DNA of 64,000 nucleotides, from the NCBI RefSeq assembly GCF_014596525.1, contig NZ_MSJP01000041.1:1-64000 (forward strand). Direction: 5' to 3'. Below, piece after piece: positions 52,313 through 60,630 of the stretch; within the stretch, counting starts at the first letter, position 1; each line of letters starts with the position of its first letter. Below the pieces are notes generated by a model. The model was not told the DNA's origin. It did no database searches and saw only the letters and a program-made list of their open reading frames with translations. The position numbers were made by a program, and so were the translations under genes. Origin of the DNA: Streptomyces sp. CBMA291 (GTDB lineage: Bacteria > Actinomycetota > Actinomycetes > Streptomycetales > Streptomycetaceae).

Positions 52313-53833
52313 TCAGCTCCTCTCGGGTGCGGTGGAGCCCTCGTCCGCCGTCTTGGGACGGGTCTGGAGGAAGAGCGGGGTCCGCGGGATGTTCTGCGCG
52401 TCCTGGTGGAAGGGGTTGCGCTTGTTCTTCAGGGACAGGTACATGGTGCGGCGGGCCCGCGCCTTCTCCTCGTCGGAGTAGAAGAGGAAGGCGATGTTGC
52501 CCGCGTTCTCCCGGCCGGTCTCGGTGAGCGTCAGCTCCTCGTCGGTCTCGACCGCGTAGCCGCCGTCGACGAGCCAGTCGACCTCGCGGCGGTACTTCTC
52601 GAAGTTGGCGACGTCCGCCTTCCGTACGGTCCCGAAGACCGGGAAGAAGACCATGACGCGGTTCTCGACCTCGTCCTCGCTACAGATGCGGCCCTGCTCG
52701 ATGGGGATGATCCCCTCCTCGACCTCCCGCATCCACCGCTCCACGTCGGTGTGGTTGCGGTAGCTGCGCTCGCCCATGTAGTTCTCGGCTGCGGGACCGA
52801 TGCCCAGCGTGTAGCTGGCACGGTAACCATTGCCGCCGCAGGCGTGGTTGAGGCCGATCTCGCCCGCGTCGTCGAGGTGCGTGAAGAAGTTGATCAGAAG
52901 CTGCTTGTCGTAGCCGTACGAGGCGAGACCCTCCTTGATCCGCCGGTACTGCTCGCGCTCGATGGCGCCCGACGGCTTCACGTCGGCGACCTTGCCCGCC
53001 CGGATCTGCTGGTCGAGCCGGGTGCCCTCCCACTGGTTGAACCGGTACGTCTGCACGAAGCTGGGGCGCAGCTCGGCGCAGATGCCCTCCAGGTCCCGGG
53101 CGAGGACCTCCTCGTCCTGCCCCGGCAGGTTGTACATGAGGTCGAGGGCGAAGGTCCGGATGCCGGCCTTGCGGATGTTCTCCGCCGTCTGGTGGACCTG
53201 GTCGACGGTGGCCTTGATGGTGAGCTTGCGCCGGATCTGCTCGTCCAGGGTCTGCACGCCGAAGGAGATCCGGGTGATGCCGAGCGACTTCAGCATCTCG
53301 ATGTAGCCGTCCTGGGAGAGCCCGAGCGGGCTGCCCTCCAGGGAGATCCCGTCGACCTCGCTCAGGTCGAACTCGCGGTGCACGGCCTCCAGGATGGCGG
53401 CCATGGAGTCCTGTTCGAGCGCGGAGGGCGTACCGCCGCCGAACTGGACGTACTTGATCTTCGTGCCCTGGAAGTACTTCGAGCGGGCGTTGCGCTCGAT
53501 CTCCTTCACCATCGCCCGGACGAACCGCTGCTGCCGCTCGCCCTGGTACTTGGCCGCCGACTCCTTGAAGCAGGCGCAGAAGTTGCAGAACGCCTCGCAG
53601 AACGGGATGTGGAAGTACAGCAGGATCTCGGTCTGCTCCGGGTGGGACTGCCGGTCGAGGAAGGAGAAGTACTCGGCCTTCTTCGCCTCGTCGTCCAGGG
53701 AGTCCTGGAAGGCGCAGATCTTGGGGTAGAACCAGGTGACGTTGGTGCGCTTCTCGGGGCTCTCGAACTCGTCCTTCAGATAGAAGTTCGAGTCGAGCCC
53801 GAGCATGAAGGGGTTCTCGACAGAGGTCGTCAT
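52313..53833 (-). CDS. HemN-like radical SAM enzyme
   Basis: 506 aa from ATG 53833. The cluster motif PFCEAFCNFC (Cys79, Cys83, Cys86, CxxxCxxC) ligates the [4Fe-4S] cluster that cleaves S-adenosylmethionine. It is followed by the family segments QFGGGTPSAL, EGSPLGL and ISFGVQTLDEQIRRKL. HemN-like proteins in natural-product clusters act as methylases, cyclopropanases or decarboxylases instead of coproporphyrinogen oxidases. The ferredoxin gene 22 bp upstream is a likely electron donor and the ACP downstream may hold the substrate. Confidence 0.9.
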   Translation of the reverse strand: MTTSVENPFMLGLDSNFYLKDEFESPEKRTNVTWFYPKICAFQDSLDDEAKKAEYFSFLDRQSHPEQTEILLYFHIPFCEAFCNFCACFKESAAKYQGERQQRFVRAMVKEIERNARSKYFQGTKIKYVQFGGGTPSALEQDSMAAILEAVHREFDLSEVDGISLEGSPLGLSQDGYIEMLKSLGITRISFGVQTLDEQIRRKLTIKATVDQVHQTAENIRKAGIRTFALDLMYNLPGQDEEVLARDLEGICAELRPSFVQTYRFNQWEGTRLDQQIRAGKVADVKPSGAIEREQYRRIKEGLASYGYDKQLLINFFTHLDDAGEIGLNHACGGNGYRASYTLGIGPAAENYMGERSYRNHTDVERWMREVEEGIIPIEQGRICSEDEVENRVMVFFPVFGTVRKADVANFEKYRREVDWLVDGGYAVETDEELTLTETGRENAGNIAFLFYSDEEKARARRTMYLSLKNKRNPFHQDAQNIPRTPLFLQTRPKTADEGSTAPERS

Positions 53834-53855
53834 GGCCTCGGCTCCCACTCTCTGA

Positions 53856-54149
53856 TCAGGAAGGCCGGCTGGTGGGCTCGCCTTGGGGACCCCGGCTCTC
53901 GAACAGAACCGGGTACTTCGCGCTCATCTCTCCGTTGATCTCGATCCACTGGAGCTTCTCCTCCGGCAGGTCGACATCCGCCCAGATGGCCTCGGGCGGG
54001 CACTCGGCGACGCACGCGTTGCAGTCGATGCACTCCTCGGGATCGATGTAGAGCATCTCGGGACCCTCGTGGAAACAGCTCACGGGGCAGACGTCCACAC
54101 AGTCCGTGTACTTGCAGCCGATGCACTCGTCGGTGACGACGTACGCCAT
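53856..54149 (-). CDS. 7Fe ferredoxin (FdI type)
   Basis: 97 aa from ATG 54149. The start MAYVVTDECIGCKYTDCVDV closely follows the Azotobacter FdI pattern, with cysteines arranged for a [3Fe-4S] and a [4Fe-4S] cluster (CVDVCPVSC, CIDCNACVAECP). It transfers single electrons, here probably to the radical SAM protein next door and possibly to the divergent IspH-like protein. Confidence 0.92.
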   Translation of the reverse strand: MAYVVTDECIGCKYTDCVDVCPVSCFHEGPEMLYIDPEECIDCNACVAECPPEAIWADVDLPEEKLQWIEINGEMSAKYPVLFESRGPQGEPTSRPS

Positions 54150-54221
54150 CTCTCTCCGTACCTCCGCGGTCTTCGTCCCGGCGTTGCCGCCGCGGTCCGT
54201 GTCACAGGGGGTGTGACGCCC

Positions 54222-55307
54222 TCACGCGTGGATCGGCGCGACCTCGGTCAGCCGCCGCATCCACCCGAAGCGGTCGACGGCCTCGCCCCGGTGGACACCG
54301 TCGAGCAGCCCCTGGAACCGGGCCGTCACCGGACCGGTCCCCCCGTCCCCGAAACGGTGCTCCCCGCCCTGGTGCCCCAGCGCCGTCACCGGAGCGACAC
54401 CCGCCCCGGTCCCGGTCGCGAAGCACTCGGTGACCGTGCCGTCCGCGAGACCCTTCAGGACCTCGGCTAGCTCCACCGGCCGCTCCTCCACCCGCGCGCC
54501 GGAGTCCCGCGCCAGCTTGACGACCGAGTCGCGGGTCACCCCGGGCAGCACCGAACGGTCGAGCGCCGGAGTGGTCAGCACCCCGTCGATCACGAAGAAG
54601 ACGTTCAGGTTCCCGATCTGCTGTACGTACCGGCCCTGCGGCCCGTCGAGCCACAGCACGTGGTCGTAGCCGTAGTTGGCCGCGACCTCGCCCGGCACCA
54701 CCGCCGCCGCCAGCGAACCGGCGTCGTTGACGTCCCCGGTGCCGCCGGGCCAGGCCCGGACGTAGCCGTCGAGGGTCATCGCCCGCACCGGGCGGCCGGC
54801 CGCCGCCGGATCCGCGACGGACGCCAGGACGTAGAACAGACAGTGGTCGGCGGGGGCCGGGTCGAGCCCCGTCCCGTCGGCGGCGAGCACCGCCCGCAGG
54901 TGCAGTGCCCCGCCGGTCCCGGCCGGTATCCACTCCCGGTCCAGCTCCACCAGGGCCCGGACCGCGGTCCACACCCGGTCGAAGTCCACTTGCGGCAATG
55001 CCAGCCTGCGGGCCCCGTTGTTGAGCCGCTTGACATGACTGTCCGGCCGGAACACGGCGACCGAGCCGTCCGCCGTACGGTACGCGGTGAACGTGTCCAC
55101 CAGCGACTGACCCGCGAGGACGGCGCCCGCGGTGGGCCGAAGGGCCGGGATCGCGTCCCGGTCGGCCACGGTCAGCCCCTGCCAGGTGCGGCGCTTCCCG
55201 GTCCGCATGAAGAAGGCGTGATCGGTCAGGACGGGCCCGGCCGGCCCGTCCGCCTCCGGCCTCGGGCGGGGGGTGGCGGTGGGTGTGACCACCAGTTCGT
55301 TGCTCAT
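54222..55307 (-). CDS. Branched-chain aminotransferase homologue lacking the PLP lysine
   Basis: 361 aa from ATG 55307, overlapping the ATP-grasp stop by 4 bp. The fold-type IV features are clear: RLNNGARRLALP, DHVLWLDGPQGRYVQQIGNLNVFFV, and TECFATGTGAGVAPV. In active enzymes the lysine that binds PLP is in a GGTGxxKxxxNYAAS segment. Here that segment reads GGTGDVNDAGSLAAAV, with Asn194 (codon 54726-54728) at the lysine position and the NYAAS replaced. The other aminotransferase of this operon keeps the lysine. It may be a regulatory partner subunit, a PLP-independent enzyme or a repurposed binding protein. Confidence 0.85.
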   Translation of the reverse strand: MSNELVVTPTATPRPRPEADGPAGPVLTDHAFFMRTGKRRTWQGLTVADRDAIPALRPTAGAVLAGQSLVDTFTAYRTADGSVAVFRPDSHVKRLNNGARRLALPQVDFDRVWTAVRALVELDREWIPAGTGGALHLRAVLAADGTGLDPAPADHCLFYVLASVADPAAAGRPVRAMTLDGYVRAWPGGTGDVNDAGSLAAAVVPGEVAANYGYDHVLWLDGPQGRYVQQIGNLNVFFVIDGVLTTPALDRSVLPGVTRDSVVKLARDSGARVEERPVELAEVLKGLADGTVTECFATGTGAGVAPVTALGHQGGEHRFGDGGTGPVTARFQGLLDGVHRGEAVDRFGWMRRLTEVAPIHA

Positions 55308-56542
55308 GCGCGGACACCTTCCTTGTCCTGGCGGCCGACACCGTCGATGTCGGCCCTGACGTCTCCGATGACCGAGGCGACGAGACGCTCGACCCGGTCG
55401 AGGGCTCCCTCGAAGTGCAGACGGGCGACCCGGTTGGCGAAGATGTCGCCCGGGTCGAGCACCGTGCCCGGCTCCGCCTCCGCGACCATCCCCCGGAACT
55501 CGGCCGCCCCGGTGAACGGCCCGGCGCCGCTCAGCGTCCCCGCGTACGGCCCCGGCCGGTCCGTCGTCACGAACGCGAGCCCCGCGCTCACCGGCGACAG
55601 CGGCCCCGGATCATGCGCGAGACCCCGGGCGGCGTCCACGGCGGCGGCGCACAGATCCACCCCGGGACCGGCGAGCACCAGCTCCGGAATGCAGTCCCCG
55701 GCGAGCCGCGCGCCGACCTCGATCAGCACCGGCCGCCCGTCGCGGTCGATCCGGGTCTCGATGTGGAACGGCCCCACCGACAGCTCGAAGGCCTTCACCA
55801 CCTGCCGGGCGAACGCGTCGAGCACCACCCCGTGCGGCGAACACTCCGGCGCCGTCGCGATGTGCCCCGTCTCGAAGAAATCGGGCTCCGCCGAGAGGAA
55901 CTTGGTGGTGACGCTCGCCAGACGCGGACCCGCCGCGTCCACCCAGCCGTCCAGGGAGAACTCGGGCCCCTCCACGTACTCCTCCACCAGCGCGGCCCGC
56001 CGGGGACTCGGATGGAACCGCACCTCGCCCGGCCCGTGCACCGCGGCGCACGCCCGCGCGTACTCCTCCTCGTCCCGGCACAGGCTCACCATCAGGCTCC
56101 CGCCGCAGTCGACGGGCTTCACCACCACCGGGAACGGCAGCGGACACGGCCCCGCCTCGCCCTGCGCCACGAGCACCGACCGGGGGAAGGCGACACCCCG
56201 CTCCGCGCACCAGCGGCGCATCACGTCCTTCTGCCGCACCGCGTCCGCCGCCTCCGCGCCGAGCGCGGGCAGCCCGAGGGCCCGCGCGAGCGCGGCGCTC
56301 TCCGGCACCACGTACTCGAACCCGGCGACGACCCCGGTCGGCTCCTGCCCGCACTCCGCCACGATGCGGAGCAGCTCCGCCACCCCCCGGTCGGGGCTCC
56401 AGTCGACGACGGTCGCGCCCGCCGCGACCTCCGGCGGCAGCAGCTCGGGGAACTGCGTCGGGATCAGACACGGCACCCCGGACGCCACCACCCGGGCGGC
56501 GAGCCGGACACCGGCCGACAGCGGCTGGACGACGATCAGCAC
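55304..56542 (-). CDS. ATP-grasp carboxylate-amine ligase (BacD-like)
   Basis: 412 aa from GTG 56542. ATP-grasp landmarks are present: QKDVMRRWCAERGV, the ATP-binding FPVVVKPVDCGGSLMV, VEEYVEGPEFSLDGWV, and the Mg/substrate segment GPFHIETRIDRDGRPVLIEVGARLAGDCIPEL. The layout is that of L-amino acid ligases such as BacD, which joins L-alanine to anticapsin. It should form an amide between two amino acids via an acyl phosphate. It is coupled to the GNAT gene upstream (7-bp overlap) and the aminotransferase homologue downstream. Confidence 0.88.
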   Translation of the reverse strand: MLIVVQPLSAGVRLAARVVASGVPCLIPTQFPELLPPEVAAGATVVDWSPDRGVAELLRIVAECGQEPTGVVAGFEYVVPESAALARALGLPALGAEAADAVRQKDVMRRWCAERGVAFPRSVLVAQGEAGPCPLPFPVVVKPVDCGGSLMVSLCRDEEEYARACAAVHGPGEVRFHPSPRRAALVEEYVEGPEFSLDGWVDAAGPRLASVTTKFLSAEPDFFETGHIATAPECSPHGVVLDAFARQVVKAFELSVGPFHIETRIDRDGRPVLIEVGARLAGDCIPELVLAGPGVDLCAAAVDAARGLAHDPGPLSPVSAGLAFVTTDRPGPYAGTLSGAGPFTGAAEFRGMVAEAEPGTVLDPGDIFANRVARLHFEGALDRVERLVASVIGDVRADIDGVGRQDKEGVRA

Positions 56543-57675
56543 GGAAGGACCTCCGACGACACTCCGGCGAGGAACCGCTCGTCGTCCCCGAGGAAGCCCC
56601 AGTCGGGCGCGGGAACGGGCAGCGGCAGACCGGCACGGGACATGAACAGGGTGCGGCGCGAGCGCAGTTCGGCGCCACGCAGCGACTTCGCGCGGTACGA
56701 GGTGACCCCGAGGTGGACCGCTTCGAGCCCCCGCCCCAGCGCGAACCGCAGCGGACCGTACACGGTGGCCTCGAAGTACTCGCCGGACGTGCCGTGCCCG
56801 GCGGCGTAGTCGCAGCCGAAGACCCGCATGTGCAGGGTCCGGCCGTGGACGATGCCCAGGGCGAAGGCGGCGAGCCGGTCCTCCGCGTCGAGGACCTCGG
56901 TGACCACCACGTCCTCGCCGTCGCCGATGCTCAGACAGCGCAGCAGATAACGCACCGCGCCCTCCTCGCTCAGCTCCTCGCCGTGCCGCGCCTGTACCTG
57001 GACCACCAGCGGCGCGTACCGCTCCAGGTCCGCCGGGTCCGCGACCACGCTCCGCGACCGGTAGCCGCTCCCCGCGAGCCGCCTCAGATCGCGCCGCACC
57101 AGCGAACGCCGGGACGAGGGCAGCGCCGCCACGTGCGCCTCGAAGTCCGCCCCGCGCGGCAGGACCACCGCCGTCGGCGGGCAGGGCGTGGCGACCGTCG
57201 CGAACCCCGGCAGCGCGGCCAGCTCACGCGCCTCCGCCTCGGGCAGGTACCACCAGGACACATGCCCGGCGCCCCGCTCCCCGGCCCGGTCGAGCAGCCG
57301 TCCGCAGAGCGCGGACAGCAGCCGGGCGCGGTCCTCGCCGGACAGCCCGGGGCCGAGCAGCACCCGGTTGTCGTAGCCGGTCCGCGAACCGGCGAGCACC
57401 TGCACCTCGGGGGTGTGACCGAGCAGGGTGGCCTCGTTGTACAGCGGGTTGCTGTCGCCGCCGGACGCCGTGTGGAAGGGCACCAGACCGCCGGTCCCGC
57501 CGCTGCGGTCGCGACCCACCAGATACGCCGTGGCGAAACCCCGGTCGCCCTCCTGGGAGACCGTCCAGCGCCGGGAGGAGTAGAAACCGGCCTCGTCCAG
57601 CCACGGCGCGTCCGCGCCGGAGGGATCGAGGCGGTCCCGCTCTCCCACCCCGAAGGGTGTCAGGGTGTCGTCCAT
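56536..57675 (-). CDS. GNAT/FemAB-like acyltransferase
   Basis: 379 aa from ATG 57675, overlapping the MFS gene by 16 bp. Residues about 190-340 have the BioF2-like or FemAB-type GNAT fold (PSSRRSLVRRDLRRLAGSGY, LAAFALGIVHGRTLHMRVFG, GLEAVHLGVTSYRAKSLRGA). Such proteins transfer acyl or aminoacyl groups to amines, sometimes using aminoacyl-tRNA. Between an ATP-grasp ligase and an exporter in this operon, it may add or cap a residue on the product. Confidence 0.78.
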   Translation of the reverse strand: MDDTLTPFGVGERDRLDPSGADAPWLDEAGFYSSRRWTVSQEGDRGFATAYLVGRDRSGGTGGLVPFHTASGGDSNPLYNEATLLGHTPEVQVLAGSRTGYDNRVLLGPGLSGEDRARLLSALCGRLLDRAGERGAGHVSWWYLPEAEARELAALPGFATVATPCPPTAVVLPRGADFEAHVAALPSSRRSLVRRDLRRLAGSGYRSRSVVADPADLERYAPLVVQVQARHGEELSEEGAVRYLLRCLSIGDGEDVVVTEVLDAEDRLAAFALGIVHGRTLHMRVFGCDYAAGHGTSGEYFEATVYGPLRFALGRGLEAVHLGVTSYRAKSLRGAELRSRRTLFMSRAGLPLPVPAPDWGFLGDDERFLAGVSSEVLPC

Positions 57676-58925
57676 GCCTCGTCCCGCCTCTCGGTCGTGT
57701 ACGTGCCCCGGGCCAGGACCCAGGTGGCGACGACGCTCAGGACCGCGACCAGCGAGGCCGCCACCGGAGCCGTCGTGAACAGCAGCAGCAGGGCCGCCGC
57801 GCCCGCGCCGATCGGGATCGTCCCGAAGGCGAACGTGCGGTACACCGCGTTCACCCGGCCCAGCATCCCGTCCGGCGAGACGAGTTGACGACGCGTCAGG
57901 GAATGCACGTTGTAGAACGCCATGGCCGCGCCGTACACCAGCATGCTCGCGAAGAAGGCCGCCGCGCCCCAGAGGCCGGAGCCGACCGCCCACAGCGCCG
58001 CGAGCAGCGCCGCCTGGGAGACGAGCAGCGCCCACACCCAGGACCGGGCCGCGTCCCCGCCGCCGTACCGCGCGCTCGCCCGCGCCCCGATCACACTGCC
58101 GACGCCCGCCGCGCTGAACCCGAAGCCGAGGAAGCCGACCGAGTGCGCGGACTCCTGCACCACGGCGATGAACAGCACGCTCAGGGCGACCTGTTCGGCC
58201 AGGTTGAACAGGGAGCCCGCCGCCACGAGCCGCCGCAGCGGATCGGACGCGGCCACCGTCGTGAACCCGGCACGGATCGAGGCGCCCTCGCGGGCCGCCC
58301 GGCTGTGCGAGGGCTTCCGGCGCGCCCGCAGCGCGGCGCCGCCGAAGAGGTACGACACGGCGTCCAGGGCCACGGCGAGAGCGGGTCCGAGCCCCGACAC
58401 GATCAGCCCGCCGATGGCCGGACCCGCCGTCTGCGAGACCGCGTTGACCGCCGCCAACTGCCCGTTGGCCCGGGTCAGTTCCTCGGTCTCGACGGTGTCC
58501 GGCACATACGCGAGCAGGGAGGTGTCGAAGAGCGCGGTGAACGCGCCGAGCAGCATCGCGCCCGCGAAGAGCGTCAGGTAGTCGAGCCACCCGGCGGCGG
58601 CCAGCCCCACCACGAGGAACAGCACCACGGCCCGTGCGAAGTGCGAGGCGTAGAGCAGCGGCGCCCGGTCCCGCAGGTCCGCCAGCCTCCCCGCGAACGG
58701 GGTGACGAGCAGCACCGGAACGAACTGCGCCCCGCTGAGCAGCGCGATCTGCGAGGCCGAGGCGTCCAGATCGGCGGCCGCGAGCACGGGCAGGGCGACC
58801 AGGGTCAGCTGCGAACCGGCCGAGGACACCGCCTCGCTCACCCGCAGCGCCCGGAAGGCGGCCGGCAGCCGACGCCGCCCGGATGTCGGAGACGGTGGCG
58901 CGGACTTCCGTCCGCTCCCGCCCAT
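57660..58925 (-). CDS. MFS exporter (cluster)
   Basis: 421 aa from ATG 58925, which overlaps the stop of the BacA-like gene (ATGA). Twelve hydrophobic helices, motif A as GRLADLRDRAPLL, and the TVETEELTRANGQLAAVNAVSQTAGPA segment place it in the enterobactin-exporter/BacE-like MFS group. It is a likely self-resistance exporter for the product of the cluster. Confidence 0.88.
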   Translation of the reverse strand: MGGSGRKSAPPSPTSGRRRLPAAFRALRVSEAVSSAGSQLTLVALPVLAAADLDASASQIALLSGAQFVPVLLVTPFAGRLADLRDRAPLLYASHFARAVVLFLVVGLAAAGWLDYLTLFAGAMLLGAFTALFDTSLLAYVPDTVETEELTRANGQLAAVNAVSQTAGPAIGGLIVSGLGPALAVALDAVSYLFGGAALRARRKPSHSRAAREGASIRAGFTTVAASDPLRRLVAAGSLFNLAEQVALSVLFIAVVQESAHSVGFLGFGFSAAGVGSVIGARASARYGGGDAARSWVWALLVSQAALLAALWAVGSGLWGAAAFFASMLVYGAAMAFYNVHSLTRRQLVSPDGMLGRVNAVYRTFAFGTIPIGAGAAALLLLFTTAPVAASLVAVLSVVATWVLARGTYTTERRDEAWTTP

Positions 58926-59506
58926 CACACCGTCCCGCTCGTCGCACCGGCGGCCCTGCCCACATGCAGCGTGAACACCATCGGGACGGGACCGAAGTTC
59001 TCCAGCACCCGCAGCCCCTCCGCCTGGGCCGCCCGGTACGTGGTCACACAGGCGTCGAACTCCCCGGCGGCGCACAGCGCGGCGGCCCGGGAATTGCTGC
59101 TCGCGAGCGAGACCGTGCCCCGCCCGGCCACCAGACAGCTCGGCGCCGGATGCGACACGATCGTCCGGATCGCGACCTCCTCCGTACGGCCCGCGAGGAC
59201 CATGTCATGGGTGTCCAGGATGAAGCTGTCGGCCATTTCGAGCCGGTGCAGGTTCCGGAAGACGAGATCGTGCAACCGGGGGTAGACGGCGCAGGCGAGG
59301 ATGGCCTCACTGCCGTCGAAGCCCATGACGTCGAGCCCGTCCTCCACCTCGGGGTGGAGCAGCACCGTGCCGGAGACGCCCCGCTCCGCGAACCAGTGGT
59401 GCGCGGCCTTCTCCAGATTGGTGCCGGTGGGGCCCAGGGTGTGGATCGTGGTGACCTCCGACAGCGTCCCGTCCCGGCCGGTCCCGTGCCCCGTGGTGTG
59501 GCTCAT
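58925..59506 (-). CDS. Prephenate decarboxylase-like protein (BacA/AerD/SalX family)
   Basis: 193 aa from ATG 59506. IHTLGPTGTNLEKAAHHWF and TIVSHPAPSCLV correspond to the start (NTLGPEGTSSEYAAKHF) and central (VIVSHPSPINLI) segments of BacA from bacilysin synthesis, and SSNSRAAALCAAGEFDACVT and FGPVPMVFTLH to its C-terminal part. The TRF motif of prephenate dehydratase is absent. BacA decarboxylates prephenate without aromatising, yielding a dihydro-hydroxyphenylpyruvate. The aminotransferase directly downstream in the transcript order would aminate such a keto acid. Assignment is by motif comparison from memory. Confidence 0.78.
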   Translation of the reverse strand: MSHTTGHGTGRDGTLSEVTTIHTLGPTGTNLEKAAHHWFAERGVSGTVLLHPEVEDGLDVMGFDGSEAILACAVYPRLHDLVFRNLHRLEMADSFILDTHDMVLAGRTEEVAIRTIVSHPAPSCLVAGRGTVSLASSNSRAAALCAAGEFDACVTTYRAAQAEGLRVLENFGPVPMVFTLHVGRAAGATSGTV

Positions 59507-60630
59507 GCGTCTCGTCCCCCGCCTTCGATCGCTGCCGTCCCGGCGCCGCCGGTGACCGGCAGCAGCCAGCCGTGCGTATCAGGTGTACGTGCGTGCTGGA
59601 CGTCCAGGAGGGCGGCCCTGAGCCGTCCGGTCACGGGTCCCTCCGTGCCGTCGCCGACGATCAGGTCCTCGGCCCCGGTGCCGAGCCGCCCCACGGCCAC
59701 GACCACGCCCGCCGTCCCCGAGGCGAAGACCTCGGCGAGCCGCCCGGAGCGGATGCCGTCCCGGACGGTGTCGAGCGCCGTCGGCTCCTCGGCCGCCGGG
59801 ATCCCGAGGTCCCCGGCGAGGGTGAGCAGCGAGTCCCGGGTGAGCCCCCGGACGATGGTCCCGTCGCACGGCGGGGTCGTCAGCCGGGGCCCGTCGCCTC
59901 CGTCCCAGACGAAGAAGACGTTCATGGTGCTGAGTTCCTCGACCCAGCGCCGTTCGATCCCGTCGAGCCACAGGGCCTCGTCGTACCCGGCTGCCTGGGC
60001 CTGTGTCCTGGTCAGCAGACCGGCCGCGTAGTTCCCCGCGCACTTCGACTCGCCCGTGCCGCCCCGCACCGCGCGGACCGTCTCCAGGGCCGCCGACACC
60101 GCGAGCGGACGGAAGTCTCTCCCGAAACAGGGATCGGAGGGGTAGGCGAGGACGACGCACCGGTACGCCCGCGAGGGCCGCAGCCCCATCTCCGCCTCGG
60201 TGGCGATCAGCAGCGGCCGCAGATACAGGCTCTGCCCGTATCCGCCCGGCACCCACCGCTCGTCCGCCGCGACCAGCGCCGCGCAGGTCCGTACGTACAG
60301 CTCCACCGGCATCTCGGCCATCGCGAGCCGCGCCGCCGAGAGCCCGAGCCTGCGCCCGTGGTCGGCCGCGCGGAACAGCGACACCGAGCCGTCCGTGCCC
60401 CGGAAGGCCTTCATACCCTCGAAGACGGCCTGCCCGTAGTGGAGCCCCAGTGTCGCCGGGTCCATGGACAGGCTGCCGTACGGCTCGATCCTCGGCTCGG
60501 ACCAGCCGGACCCGGCCTCCCACTCCACGACGGCGACCCGTCCGGTGGAGTGACGGCAGAAGCCGGGGTCCCGCAGGACGCGCGCCACCTCGGCCGGTCC
60601 CGGCGTCCCGGACGTCTCCCTCTCAGACAT
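59503..60630 (-). CDS. Branched-chain-type aminotransferase (catalytically complete)
   Basis: 375 aa from ATG 60630. Active-site features are intact: GLHYGQAVFEGMKAFRG, RLGLSAARLAMAE, the PLP lysine Lys196 in GGTGESKCAGNYAAG, and EVFASGTAGVVVAV. It transfers an amino group from glutamate or a branched-chain amino acid to a 2-oxo acid. Located between the BacA-like gene and the DUF6421 gene (4-bp and 8-bp overlaps), its likely substrate is the keto acid made by the BacA-like enzyme. Confidence 0.92.
   Translation of the reverse strand: MSERETSGTPGPAEVARVLRDPGFCRHSTGRVAVVEWEAGSGWSEPRIEPYGSLSMDPATLGLHYGQAVFEGMKAFRGTDGSVSLFRAADHGRRLGLSAARLAMAEMPVELYVRTCAALVAADERWVPGGYGQSLYLRPLLIATEAEMGLRPSRAYRCVVLAYPSDPCFGRDFRPLAVSAALETVRAVRGGTGESKCAGNYAAGLLTRTQAQAAGYDEALWLDGIERRWVEELSTMNVFFVWDGGDGPRLTTPPCDGTIVRGLTRDSLLTLAGDLGIPAAEEPTALDTVRDGIRSGRLAEVFASGTAGVVVAVGRLGTGAEDLIVGDGTEGPVTGRLRAALLDVQHARTPDTHGWLLPVTGGAGTAAIEGGGRDA

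Noticed and set aside
57676..58965. Upstream extension of the GNAT frame over the MFS gene
   Set aside because: The extension is a shadow of the MFS coding sequence; ATG 57675 begins the conserved protein.
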